Assembly: GCA_963702235.1 (NCBI GenBank)
Contig: CAVPBZ010000020.1
Span: forward strand, 1-64,000
DNA length: 64,000 bases
From: PALSA-505 sp963702235
GTDB taxonomy: Bacteria; Actinomycetota; Actinomycetes; Streptosporangiales; Streptosporangiaceae
Direction: 5' to 3'
Shown here: positions 18,897 through 27,885 of the stretch, piece by piece
Position numbering within the stretch: position 1 is the stretch's first letter
Layout: each line of letters starts with the position of its first letter
The notes under the pieces: generated by a model
Told to the model about the DNA's origin: nothing
The model's database searches: none
Seen by the model: the letters and a program-made list of their open reading frames with translations, nothing else
Program-made: the position numbers and the translations under genes

Positions 18897-19527
18897 TAGT
18901 TATCGCTAACTTGGCACCGCTGGACCGGCGGTGAGGCATGGGCGATGCTAAGTGGCCGGGCCCGACGACGCAGCGTGCAGCGCTGAGCGGGCTGGCCGCT
19001 AATGTCAGATGCATGTGCTGGACTTGCCACTCAGCTACCTCCAGGGCGGGCGGGCAAGGAGGACGGAGCCTCATGTAGCCGCTGCCCGTTCTCAGGGTCG
19101 GTTCCCCCAGGGAAGCAGCCGACTCCCAGCATCTCGACTCAATAGAGTGATCTTGATGCTGGCGTGACGACGACCACACGCTAGCTCAGGGGTAAGTAGG
19201 GCGTCAAGGTACCCGGCATGCGCGCTGCGCCAGTGGACGCGGCCTGGCCGTATTCGAGTTCAGAGCGTGGCCCGGCTCGACGTTGCGATTTCGCCGCCGG
19301 GACATCCGGACCCCGGAGGGGCTGGCACGAGGAGGTTGCCTCAGCAGGTGCGGGCCTGTAGCTTTACAGCACGAGTTCACCAGACTGCCTTGGTCCACCG
19401 CCCTCAGGTTCGGGAGGGCCGGACGTGGCCGTGGACTTCGCCTGAGACATGACGAGGCGACACCTCTAGCTGCTGTCACAGGGAATCAGAACCTATGTTT
19501 CTATGATTCTCTCCGGCGGGAGTCACA
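18897..19527. other. 631-bp divergent intergenic region
   Basis: It lies between the importer operon (minus) and the CoA-ligase operon (plus), so it should carry both promoters. No gene is recognised. The segment 19110-19200 is less GC-rich. No regulator or operator is identified. Confidence 0.4.
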
Positions 19528-20670
19528 GTGCCACAGCTTCCCGAGCACCTATCGAAGCGCATCCTCGCTAGGTTTGGCGTTCCCGTGGGGGACTTCGCCG
19601 TGGCGGCAAGCGCGGAGGAGTCGGCACGCCACGCAGCTCAGGTCGGTTCAACCGTCATCGTTAAAGCCCTGGTGCCCGTCGGAGGCAGATTCAAGGCTGG
19701 GGCAGTGCTACGCGCAGATACACCGACGCAGGCCCGAGACGCGTTCGTGACCGTGACTGCCGTTGAGATCGACGGTATGCGTGCATGCGCCGCTCTAGTT
19801 GCACCATTCCTGTCAACCGACGCCGAGTATTACCTGTCCGTTGCCCTCAATACGGCGCTGGCCGGTCCGGAGGTCCTGCTGGGTGGCGCCGGAGGAGTCG
19901 ATATCGAACAGGACACGTCCGTTCAGCATGTCGCCCTCAGGGCGGACGGGACCGTTCCGGCCGCGCGCTTCCGGCGCGCCGCTCACATCCTGGGCATACC
20001 CCAGCAGGTAGCCCATCAGTTGTCGAAGATCGCGTGTGCGCTAGCGCACGCATACCTGGAATCGGATGCAATGCTCGTGGAGCTGAATCCGATTGGCGCA
20101 TGCCACGGTCGGCTCGTCGCGCTCGATGCGCGGATGATAGTTAACGATAACGCCCTCGTCCGGCAGCCAGAGATCGCGCGGCTCGTTCAGGAAATGTCAC
20201 CGCGCCGCGAGGAGGATATTCTGCGCCAGGAGTCGCAGATTGAATATGTACGGCTCACCGGGCCGGTCGGGCTTATCAGCGGCGGAGCTGGCCTCACGAT
20301 GGCGATGATAGACGCAATATCCGATGCCGGCAGCTCAGCGGGTTGCTTCATGGACTGCAGCGGGAATCCTACGCGCTCTGGATACGGCCGGGCACTGGAC
20401 CTGGTTAGTGGCGATGACCAAATCAAGGTGATACTGGTCAACATTTTTGGGGGCCTGACCAGAGTCGACAGCGTAGCCCGAACTCTGGTGAGCCTGATCG
20501 AGGAAAAGAAGCCCGATAAGCCGATTATCGTGCGGCTGATGGGCACGAATGTCCAGGCCGCAGACGAAATCCTGACGTCGGCTGGCCTAGAGAATCAGCT
20601 TTCCTTCGATGATGCTCTGAACGCTGCCATGACTTCCCTGGCCAGCCTGCAATCGGGGGGCCAGGAGTGA
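19528..20670 (+). CDS. acid-CoA ligase, beta subunit (SucC-like, ATP-grasp)
   Basis: At 380 aa it follows the SucC domain order. An N-terminal ATP-grasp region (KRILARFGVPVGDFAVAAS and VIVKALVPVGGRFKAGAV) has Mg/ATP residues in LVELNPIG. The C-terminal CoA-ligase domain has GLISGGAGLTMAMIDAI, FMDCSGNPTRSGYGRALDLV and VILVNIFGGLTRVD. Divergence from housekeeping SucC (PVGGRFKAG in place of the usual HAGGRGKAGGV) suggests another carboxylic acid such as malate, itaconate or a branched diacid. GTG start with GGGAG upstream; it overlaps the alpha subunit by four bases. Confidence 0.8.
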   Translation: MPQLPEHLSKRILARFGVPVGDFAVAASAEESARHAAQVGSTVIVKALVPVGGRFKAGAVLRADTPTQARDAFVTVTAVEIDGMRACAALVAPFLSTDAEYYLSVALNTALAGPEVLLGGAGGVDIEQDTSVQHVALRADGTVPAARFRRAAHILGIPQQVAHQLSKIACALAHAYLESDAMLVELNPIGACHGRLVALDARMIVNDNALVRQPEIARLVQEMSPRREEDILRQESQIEYVRLTGPVGLISGGAGLTMAMIDAISDAGSSAGCFMDCSGNPTRSGYGRALDLVSGDDQIKVILVNIFGGLTRVDSVARTLVSLIEEKKPDKPIIVRLMGTNVQAADEILTSAGLENQLSFDDALNAAMTSLASLQSGGQE

Positions 20671-21557
20671 CCGTGCTCGCGGACCGCAACACCAGGGTAC
20701 TGGTGCAGGGCATGACTGGGCGCCAGGCTTCCTGGTCTACGCGCACGATGATGTCATACGGCACGCAGGTCGTTGCTGGCGTCGTCCCTGGAAAGGGCGG
20801 CACGGAGGCGGACGGAGTGCCGATCTTCGACTTTGTCAACGACGCCATCCGCCAGGCGAGCCCGGATGCATCGATCGCTTTTGTCCCGCCGTCGGGTGCT
20901 CGGGAGGCTATTGCTGAAGCGCTGGAAGAAGGAATCTCGCTGGTCGTGTACCCAGGAGACGGCCTGCCGGTTAAGGATGCGATCTATCTTCGGCGACTGG
21001 CTCAGGACATGAATGCAACTCTTCTCGGCGCTAACACTCCGGGCCTGATCAGTCCAGGACAGATCAAGCTCGGTTTCATGCCGACGATGGCGTATAGCCC
21101 CGGGCCTGTCGGGGTCATCACAAAGAGCGGTTCCCTCTCTTACGAGGCATGCCTGCGGCTGACAAACGCTGGACTCGGTCAGTCAACTGTCCTCGGCATC
21201 GGCGGTGATCCGGTGCGGGGCGTGACAACAAGAGAAGCATTGGAGCTATTCGACCGGGATCCTGGGACGAAAGCAGTGCTGCTCCTAGGTGAGATAGGCG
21301 GCGTTGAGGAATATACTGCGGCAGAGTATGCTCAGCAATCCGGCGCCAAGCCCGTGGTAGCCATAATAGTGGGGAAGATGGCGCCCAACGGTAGGAGACT
21401 TGGGCACGCGGGTGCTCTTATCGCCGGGGACCGTGAGTCCTATCAGGCTAAAGCGCGCTACTTGTATGCGAGCGGAGTGCAAGTAGTGGAGCGGCTTTCG
21501 GATCTAGCGGCCGTGGTGTGCGCAGCATTGCGCAGAACGCAGAGTGACAGGAGCTGA
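20667..21557 (+). CDS. acid-CoA ligase, alpha subunit (SucD-like)
   Basis: At 296 aa it has the CoA-binding Rossmann start (NTRVLVQGMTGRQASWSTRT), NTPGLISPGQIKLGFMP, SKSG-type loop TKSGSLSYE, and the phospho-histidine H247 in GRRLGHAGALIAG. It works with the preceding beta subunit to form an acyl-CoA from a carboxylic acid, ATP and CoA in the cytoplasm. The acyl-CoA product is the likely substrate of the hotdog protein encoded immediately downstream. Confidence 0.85.
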   Translation: MTVLADRNTRVLVQGMTGRQASWSTRTMMSYGTQVVAGVVPGKGGTEADGVPIFDFVNDAIRQASPDASIAFVPPSGAREAIAEALEEGISLVVYPGDGLPVKDAIYLRRLAQDMNATLLGANTPGLISPGQIKLGFMPTMAYSPGPVGVITKSGSLSYEACLRLTNAGLGQSTVLGIGGDPVRGVTTREALELFDRDPGTKAVLLLGEIGGVEEYTAAEYAQQSGAKPVVAIIVGKMAPNGRRLGHAGALIAGDRESYQAKARYLYASGVQVVERLSDLAAVVCAALRRTQSDRS

Positions 21558-21562
21558 ATGTC

Positions 21563-22765
21563 ATGTCAGATGTGATTCCCGCCATCGATACCGTGCTTGC
21601 GGAAGTCCCGATTACCGACGCGGCGATCGCAGATGCACGAGCGATGATTGGAACAATCCTCAGGCCGGAGGGTCCTTATCTGCAGGATGCTACCACCGAT
21701 ACGATGCGAAACTTCTGCAATGGAATCGGCGACCTGAACCCATTGTACAGAGATACCGAATACGGCCGCTCGACAAAATACGCCTCAATGGTCGCCCACC
21801 CGATGTTCCCATACGCTTTTGGCTGGCCTGGGCGCACGCGGTGGGGTTTTCCCGGGGTGCATGGGTTCTACGCCGGGAATGACTGGGAGTTCTTCCGGGC
21901 GGTTCGACCTGGTGACCGAATTGCCTGTATCGAGCGCGTTGTTGGCGTTGTCGTGAAGGACGGCCGGTTCTCCGGTAGGTTCGCTATCCAGTACGTCGAG
22001 GCTACCTTTACGAATCAGCGCGATGAAGTAGTTGCCCGAGTGCTCGGCTGGTGCACGCGCCACCCACGGGCAGCCTCGCGCGAGAGCGGGAAGTACAGTG
22101 ATCTGAAGAAATACAAGTACAGTGACACGGAGCTAGAATCGATAGTGTCAGAAGGCCTCGCAGAGGCGGCAAAGGTTCGCGGTGGAGCCGTCAGGTACTG
22201 GGAAGACGTACCGGTAGGCGAGGATCTGCCGCCGATTGTCCGCGGACCGCTCTCATTGATGGACACGATGGGATTTCTTGTTGGCTGCGGACGCGGCCAT
22301 ACGCACGGAATCCTTCTTGGAAATGCAGTAAGGCACCCTGGTCACTACTTCCGCAATCCTGAAGCCGGGGCTGGCATCGAATATTCCGGGATAGGACATC
22401 ACCGCGACTCCGTGGCGCAAAGCGTTGGTGTCCCCGGCACATACGATTATGGCCCACAGCGCACAGCCTGGATGTGCAGCTTGGTAACGAACTGGATGGG
22501 TGACGCAGCCTTCCTGAAGCGACTGCGTGCTGAGATGCGGCGCTTTAATATTATCGGCGATACAACATGGTGTAAAGGCAAAGTATCGGCCAAGTACGTC
22601 AAGGACGGTTACGGCCTGATCGACATCGACATCTGGGCTGAAAATCAACGCGGTGAGACGACCTCGCCAGGAGTGGCCAGCGTAGTTCTGCCGTCCAGGG
22701 ATCCGGGGTTGCTTCCCGTTGTTGATGGGCGCAGCATCGAGCTGGAGCTGCTGCAGATTCGATAG
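21563..22765 (+). CDS. double-hotdog MaoC/FAS1-like acyl-CoA dehydratase/hydratase
   Basis: A 400-aa protein with two hotdog halves. The N-terminal one (about 30-165) carries FCNGIGDLNPLYRDTEYGRS and MVAHPMFPYAFGW. The C-terminal one starts near 205 (VRYWEDVPVGEDLPPIVRGP). This resembles the large MaoC-type dehydratases found with CoA ligases in catabolic clusters. It starts five bases after the SucD-like stop with AGGAG upstream, forming a three-gene operon. It probably hydrates or dehydrates the CoA ester made by the ligase. Relation to itaconyl-CoA hydratase is a guess. Confidence 0.75.
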   Translation: MSDVIPAIDTVLAEVPITDAAIADARAMIGTILRPEGPYLQDATTDTMRNFCNGIGDLNPLYRDTEYGRSTKYASMVAHPMFPYAFGWPGRTRWGFPGVHGFYAGNDWEFFRAVRPGDRIACIERVVGVVVKDGRFSGRFAIQYVEATFTNQRDEVVARVLGWCTRHPRAASRESGKYSDLKKYKYSDTELESIVSEGLAEAAKVRGGAVRYWEDVPVGEDLPPIVRGPLSLMDTMGFLVGCGRGHTHGILLGNAVRHPGHYFRNPEAGAGIEYSGIGHHRDSVAQSVGVPGTYDYGPQRTAWMCSLVTNWMGDAAFLKRLRAEMRRFNIIGDTTWCKGKVSAKYVKDGYGLIDIDIWAENQRGETTSPGVASVVLPSRDPGLLPVVDGRSIELELLQIR

Positions 22766-23300
22766 GACGCCGGATAAACGGCCAGTTCTGCAGCGGCGGC
22801 TACAGGTTATGCGCGAAGCCCAGCACGGGTGGGTGCTCAGGAGGTGCACGCTTGTGCTCGGTCAACATACGGCGACAACGCCGCGGTCGCCGGCTGGCTG
22901 GTCGCATGCGCGCGGGACAGCACGCCGGTATTCTCCGGCGATGCCATCGCCGGTCCGCTCACTGGCCTCTACCAGGCTCGCAGCGCTGTCAACGGATGCG
23001 GCATGCGGCGGCTGGCTGGTCGAGGTCTGCATAGCCGGGCGTGCGCCGACCTAGCAAGGCACACGAGTGGCCACAGCGCCCGGCTCGGCGTGACCGGCTT
23101 CACCGACGCGACGCCAGACCGCGATAGGACCGACGTCGCCCCCTCTAGCCGCATGCGGTTGGGTGAGTGCTTCCTCGGCCCGAGTATGAGGTCATGCGCG
23201 ATCTGGGCCGTGTTGGCAGTATGCGCAGCTCACGATCACGGTGGATGGCCGTGCGGCGCAGTCAGGCACGGGGACCGTCCTGTGTCACGGTCTGGATAAG
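22766..23300. other. 535-bp region without recognised genes
   Basis: It follows the dehydratase gene and marks the right edge of the catabolic island. Open frames here are short, Arg-rich and overlapping, with no family match seen. GC content rises relative to the island. Confidence 0.4.
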
Positions 23301-23480
23301 GCGTCGGTGAGAACTGCTCCGATAGCGGTCAGACGGTGCTCGAGCTGCTGAACCACTTCGGCGCTGACGGCTGGGAGCTGGCCGGGCTGCACGATTACCG
23401 GGAGGGCGCAGCCGGATCCTGCAACTGGGAGGCGGGCTGCCTGCTCACGGTGTATACCTTCGAACGCCTGGTCCCGCCAA
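23301..23480 (+). pseudogene. DUF4177-like fragment
   Basis: The plus frame reads VLELLNHFGADGWELAGLHD and ends LLTVYTFERLV. This is the typical pattern of small DUF4177-like proteins (long helix, GWELAG, terminal strand ending in an F-x-R). The start is missing and the downstream sequence no longer fits. Confidence 0.4.
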
Positions 23481-23539
23481 GTTCGGGTGGCAGCTTGGAC
23501 CCTCCCGCGGTTAGTGCAAGCCTCGGCACCGGCCGGTGG

Positions 23540-23632
23540 CGAGGCCGCGATGTTCTGCACGATCATGTCGATGTTGATCCCGGCGTCGGTGATCGCCCGG
23601 AAGATCCGGGCCGCCTCGCCGACCTTGTCCGG
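23540..23632 (-). pseudogene. aspartokinase C-terminal (ACT domain) fragment
   Basis: About 31 codons read PDKVGEAARIFRAITDAGIN then IDMIVQNIAAS, the hallmark of the regulatory ACT domain of aspartate kinase LysC. A stop precedes the fragment and resemblance ends after QNIA. It is a displaced scrap, not a functional lysine-pathway gene. Confidence 0.6.
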
Positions 23633-23785
23633 CTAGCCCAATCGGCCGTCACGTGTGCCTGCGCTGCCCTGAGCCCGACGCGGGGGACATGTTGGAACGA
23701 AGTGCTGCGATATCTCCAGCGGGATAACGTCACGATCATTGTCTCCAAGCGGAGGGTCAGGTCGTACAGCGCCTGGGGGCGGCCA

Positions 23786-24955
23786 CACGGCCGTTTCAAG
23801 ATCGTGATGTGAGGCCGAGGATGGTGAAAGGCCGGTCCATGGAGCGGCTAGCCCAGCGGGTGGCTTCGGTGGTGTCGTGGCGGCCGGCCAGGTGGAGGGC
23901 GCCGATGGCGAGATTCCTGAGGGTTGCCATGGCGCGGGGCCCGGAGCGGGTGCGGATCTGGGATTGGTCTTCGCGGTAAAGGGTGCCGGGACCTGGTCCC
24001 AGGGCAGGGCGTCGAGGGCGTCGAACAGGCCGGGCTGATGTCCTTGGCTGGCAGGACGAAGTCCGCGCCGCGGCCGTGCAGGTAGTCCGCGGTGGCCCGC
24101 TGGGTGTGGAGGGCATCTGCCGTCACGACAGCTCCTTGCAGGTCCAGGCCGTCGAGCAGCGGGGTGATCATCGGGATCTCGTTCGTCTTCGCGCCCACCT
24201 CGACCTGGCCGGCGACCACGCCTCGGCGGCCGGCCAGGGCGGCCAGCAGATGCACCTGGCTGCCGTCGGCGTTCCTTGCACCCCGGACGGTCTTGCCATC
24301 CACCCGGACCGGCATCAGCGGCGCCGCATCGTCATCACTGGCCAGCTCCCCGGCGGCGCTGGCCCGCTGCATCAGCCACGCGCCGGCCACCGCGTCTAAA
24401 GCGGCCGCGTCAGCCCCGGTAACGACCCGCCAGATCGTGACCTTCGAGGGTGGCGCGGCGCTGGGCCGGGCCGCCCCGCACCTTCGGTACAAGTCTTCCA
24501 GCACGCCGGCGGGCACGTCGGCGGCCCACCCGGCGATTGCGGTGAATGACCGGGACCCGGCGATCACCGCCGCGGCAGCCAGCGCCAGCACCGCCGCCAC
24601 CGGATGATCCCGCCCCTGGCCCGGCCGCCCGTCACGCACCCCGGCGAGCAATTCCAGCAGGTCACAGCAGATGGCGGCCGCCGGAGCGAAGGCAGCGGGC
24701 CGTGCCTCGGCCAGATCATCGGCGAGCCGGGATATCAGCCGCCCGTCCCGTGCGGGACCGGCACGGGCAATGGCACAATCGAGCACGGCGAAGCTCCGGC
24801 TGGCGAGAGTCTGTAGGAGGACACCTCGTATTACCGGGGCTTCGCCTTACTTCATGATCAGGAATGCCGGATCGATACAAGATCGCGACTCAACGTCACA
24901 TCCACAGCAGCCAGGAAACGACTGTCCGGCCCAGAACGATCTTGAAACGGCCGTG
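23786..24955 (-). mobile_element. ISAs1-family element with 10-bp target duplication
   Basis: Perfect 19-base terminal inverted repeats: CACGGCCGTTTCAAGATCG at 23786-23804, with its complement at 24937-24955. The element is flanked by direct repeats GGGGCGGCCA at 23776-23785 and 24956-24965, which fits the 8-10 bp duplications of the ISAs1 family. Length 1170 bp. The transposase inside is broken. Confidence 0.85.
23796..24786 (-). pseudogene. ISAs1-family transposase, decayed
   Basis: The N-terminal and central parts match ISAs1/H-repeat transposases: DHPVAAVLALAAAAVIAGSR, MPVRVDGKTVRGARNADGSQ, the block GAKTNEIPMITPLLDGLDL, and VTADALHTQRATADYLHGRG. After LPAKD the frame shifts to QPGLFDALDALPWDQVP, then again to REDQSQIRTRSGPRAMATLR. 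Between the last two blocks roughly 80 residues of the usual catalytic C-terminal region are missing. Two frameshifts and an internal deletion make it inactive. Confidence 0.8.
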
Positions 24956-25245
24956 GGGGCGGCCACGCCTGACGTCCGTCACCCTGCGGCGCCTGAGCGG
25001 CGGCCTCCGGGGTCAGCGGACAAAGCCCGCGGCGCATGCACGAATGACAAGAAGTCGGTCGGGTGTCGCCTGCCACGAGCATGGGACCACTTTTCGGGGT
25101 TTTCTGCCACGAGCATGGGACCACCTGGTTGCCAGTGATGGGACCACCGGGCGTGTCGGCTTGGCGGTCTTGATCACTTCCGGTACCGGGTGCCTTCAAG
25201 TCGATCGACTTGGGGGTTCGGGGGATGGCTTTCCGGGAGGTTGCC

Positions 25246-26811
25246 GTGACTGAGATCCGTGAGGTGCTGCGGGCGTGGCTGGCTGGTGCCGGGCTGCGCC
25301 GGGTGGCTGAGCAGGCGGGGGTGGATCGTAAGACCGCCCGCCGGTATGTGGACGCGGCGGTGGCGGCGGGGCTGGCCCGGGATGGCGGGGCCGGGCAGCT
25401 GTCGGATGAGCTGGTCGGCCAGGTCGCGCAGGTGGTCCGCCCGGCCCGGCCGGGCGGGCACGGCCTGGCGTGGAACCTGCTGGAGGCCCGCCACGGCGAG
25501 ATCAAGGCGCAGGTGAAGGCGGGCCTGTCGGTGGTCAAGATCGGGATACTGCTGGAGCGGCAGGGCGTCGTGGTGCCGTACCGGACGCTGCACCGGTTCT
25601 GCGTGGAGCGGTGCGGCTTCGGCCGGACCGCGTCCACGGTGCGGGTCGCCGACGGCGAGCCCGGCGCGGAGTGCCAGCTGGACTTCGGGTATCTGGGCCT
25701 GCTGGCCGACCCGGTGACCGGGCGGCAGCGCAAGGTGCACGCGCTGATCTTCACTGGGTGCTATTCGCGGCACATGTTCGTGTGGCTGAGCTTCACCCAG
25801 ACGCTGGCCGCGTTCATCGCCGGGTGCGAGGCCGCGTGGGTGTTCTTCGGCGGCGTGTTCAAGGTCCTCATCCCGGACAACGCGTCGGCGATCGTCACCG
25901 ACGCGGACGCGGTCAACCCGCGGCTCACCGCCGGGTGGCTGGATTACGCGCAGCACTGCGGCTTCGCCACCGACCCAGCGCGGGTCCGGTCGCCGAAGGA
26001 CAAGCCGAAGGTGGAGCGGGCGGTGCAGTACGTGCGCGGCAACTTCTTCGCCGGCGAGCATTTCACCGGCCTGTCCGACGCGCAGGCGCGGGCGGAAGCG
26101 TGGTGCCGCAACGTGGCCGGGATGCGCATCCACGGCACCATCCAGGCCCGCCCGGCGGAGGTGTTCGCCGAATTCGAGGCAGCGGCGCTGCTGCCGCTCA
26201 GCCTGCCTTATGACGTGCCGGTGTTCACCCGGGTCAAGGTGCACCGCGACTTCCATGTCGAGGTCGGCCGGGCGCTGTATTCGGCGCCGCAGGATTACCT
26301 CGGCTGCCACCTGGACGCCCGCGCCGACTCGGCCCTGGTCAAGCTGTTTCACCGCGGCCAGCTGGTCAAGACACACCCCCGTCAGCAGCCGGGCCGGCGG
26401 TCCACCGACCCGGCTGACCTGCCGGCCGAGAAGACCACCTATGCGATGCGCGACGTCGCCTCCCTCGCCGGGGCGGCGCGGCGGCACGGGGACAGCGTGG
26501 GCGTCTATGCGGACCGGCTGCTGGATACCGACCTGCCCTGGACCAAGATGCGGCAGGTCTACCGGCTGCTCGGGCTGGTCCGCCGCTACGGCCCCGGCCC
26601 GGTCAACACCGCCTGCCAGCGCGCTCTCGACCTGGACGTGGTCAGCGTCACCAAGATCGCCTCGATGCTGGAAAAGGCAACCGAGAACACGCCCCCGCCG
26701 CCGGTCCCTGCCACCGCGGCCACTGCCCGGTTCGCGCGCGACCCGGTCGAATACCGGCCCGGCGGCACCCAGCTGACGCTCATCCCCGGCGGGAAGGAGG
26801 AGAGCCGGTGA
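25246..26811 (+). CDS. istA: IS21-family transposase IstA
   Basis: An N-terminal helix-turn-helix (RRVAEQAGVDRKTARRYVDA) precedes an rve/DDE core (ECQLDFGYLGLLADPVTGRQ, ALIFTGCYSRHMFVWLSFTQ, VLIPDNASAIVTDAD, and the Glu region KDKPKVERAVQYVRGNFFAG). The C-terminus is the usual Mu-transposase-like extension. GTG 25246 is preferred because GGGAGG lies five bases upstream; in-frame starts exist at 25225 and 25210. The stop overlaps istB as GTGA. Confidence 0.9.
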   Translation: MTEIREVLRAWLAGAGLRRVAEQAGVDRKTARRYVDAAVAAGLARDGGAGQLSDELVGQVAQVVRPARPGGHGLAWNLLEARHGEIKAQVKAGLSVVKIGILLERQGVVVPYRTLHRFCVERCGFGRTASTVRVADGEPGAECQLDFGYLGLLADPVTGRQRKVHALIFTGCYSRHMFVWLSFTQTLAAFIAGCEAAWVFFGGVFKVLIPDNASAIVTDADAVNPRLTAGWLDYAQHCGFATDPARVRSPKDKPKVERAVQYVRGNFFAGEHFTGLSDAQARAEAWCRNVAGMRIHGTIQARPAEVFAEFEAAALLPLSLPYDVPVFTRVKVHRDFHVEVGRALYSAPQDYLGCHLDARADSALVKLFHRGQLVKTHPRQQPGRRSTDPADLPAEKTTYAMRDVASLAGAARRHGDSVGVYADRLLDTDLPWTKMRQVYRLLGLVRRYGPGPVNTACQRALDLDVVSVTKIASMLEKATENTPPPPVPATAATARFARDPVEYRPGGTQLTLIPGGKEESR

Positions 26812-27623
26812 CCGCCACCATCCGCGACACCGTGAGCCCGGACCTGCGCACCACGCTGCGGGCGCTCAAGCTCGGCCAGATGCTGGCCACCCTGCCCGAC
26901 CGGCTGGTCCTGGCCCGGCAGCAGAAGATGACTCATGCTGACTTCCTCGAGCTCGTCCTGGCCGACGAGCACGCCCGCCGGGAAGCCAAGTCCGCGTCGC
27001 TGCGCGCCCGCGCCGCCGGGCTCGACTCCGGCATGCGGCTCGACACCTGGGACCAGAGCGCAGCCGTCTCCTACGACCGCCAGCTGTGGAACGAGCTGGT
27101 CAGCCTGCGGTTCCTCGACGGCCCGCACGGCGCCCTGCTGCTGGGACCGGTCGGCGTCGGCAAGACCCACCTGGCCTGCGCGCTGGGCCACATCGCCATC
27201 CGGAGGCGGCGCACCGTGCACATGGCTCCCGCAGCCAAGCTGTTCAAGCGGCTCAAGGCAGCCCGCCTCGACAACACCCTCGACTACGAGATGCGTCGCC
27301 TCGCCACCGTCGAGCTGCTGATCCTGGACGATTTCGCGCTGCAGCCGCTGGATCCGACCGAGACCGCCGACTTCTACCAGCTCTGCGTCGAACGCCACCA
27401 GCGCGCCTCGACCGTGGTGACCTCGAATCGCACCGCTGAGGAATGGCTGGCCATGATGGCCGACCCGCTGCTGGCCCAGTCCGCCGTCGACCGGCTCGCC
27501 TCCACCGCCCACGAACTGGTCATCGAGGGCGAGTCCTACCGGCGCCGCCAGAAGCCATCCATCACCAGCAGCACAAGCGTGTCCGTTGACGAGGAGAAAG
27601 GAAACCACCATGATCACTCATGA
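26808..27623 (+). CDS. istB: IS21-family helper ATPase IstB
   Basis: A 271-aa AAA+ ATPase: Walker A LLGPVGVGKTH, Walker B ELLILDDFALQPLD, sensor region VVTSNRTAEEW. GTG start overlaps istA by four bases, implying coupled translation. IstB assists target selection and strand transfer by IstA. It differs from copy 2 in the predicted protein only by Asp (here, GAC at 27489-27491) versus Asn. Confidence 0.9.
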   Translation: MTATIRDTVSPDLRTTLRALKLGQMLATLPDRLVLARQQKMTHADFLELVLADEHARREAKSASLRARAAGLDSGMRLDTWDQSAAVSYDRQLWNELVSLRFLDGPHGALLLGPVGVGKTHLACALGHIAIRRRRTVHMAPAAKLFKRLKAARLDNTLDYEMRRLATVELLILDDFALQPLDPTETADFYQLCVERHQRASTVVTSNRTAEEWLAMMADPLLAQSAVDRLASTAHELVIEGESYRRRQKPSITSSTSVSVDEEKGNHHDHS

Positions 27624-27885
27624 CCAAAGGCGGTCCCTTCCTCGTGGCAACACCCCGGTCCCATCACGCTGGCAAGCGACAGTCGGGGAGCAAGACGGGG
27701 AGCAAGCGGGTGGCGATCACAGGCCACATTGAGCGACATGGAGCTACTAACGCTGCTGGTCGAGCCACCTGTGGCCATGTCAGGCCATTCGTCTGAGTTG
27801 CATGGCATGCAAGAACTCAAGAGTTTTAACTCTCCTTAACCGATAGGTCAGAGCAACAATCCGAAACCCGTGGACCGTGCAGCAG

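Larger units (their letters stand above)
25064..27681 (+). mobile_element. IS21-family element, copy 1
   Basis: The ends are TGTCGCCTGCCACGAGCATG at left and, in complement, TGTCGCTTGCCAGCGTGATG at right, both followed by GGACC. At the left the internal repeat GCCACGAGCATGGGACCAC occurs again, as is usual for IS21 transposase-binding sites. Direct repeats GTCGGG flank it (25058-25063 and 27682-27687). Length 2618 bp with istA and istB intact. The same element recurs at 54335-56952. Confidence 0.9.

Noticed and set aside
24858..26487. Long minus-strand open frames opposite istA (also at 54318-55758)
   Set aside because: They are GC-skew shadows of the intact IstA gene and show no family resemblance.
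26586..27617. Minus-strand 343-codon frame over istB
   Set aside because: Shadow of IstB, repeated identically in copy 2 with no protein features.
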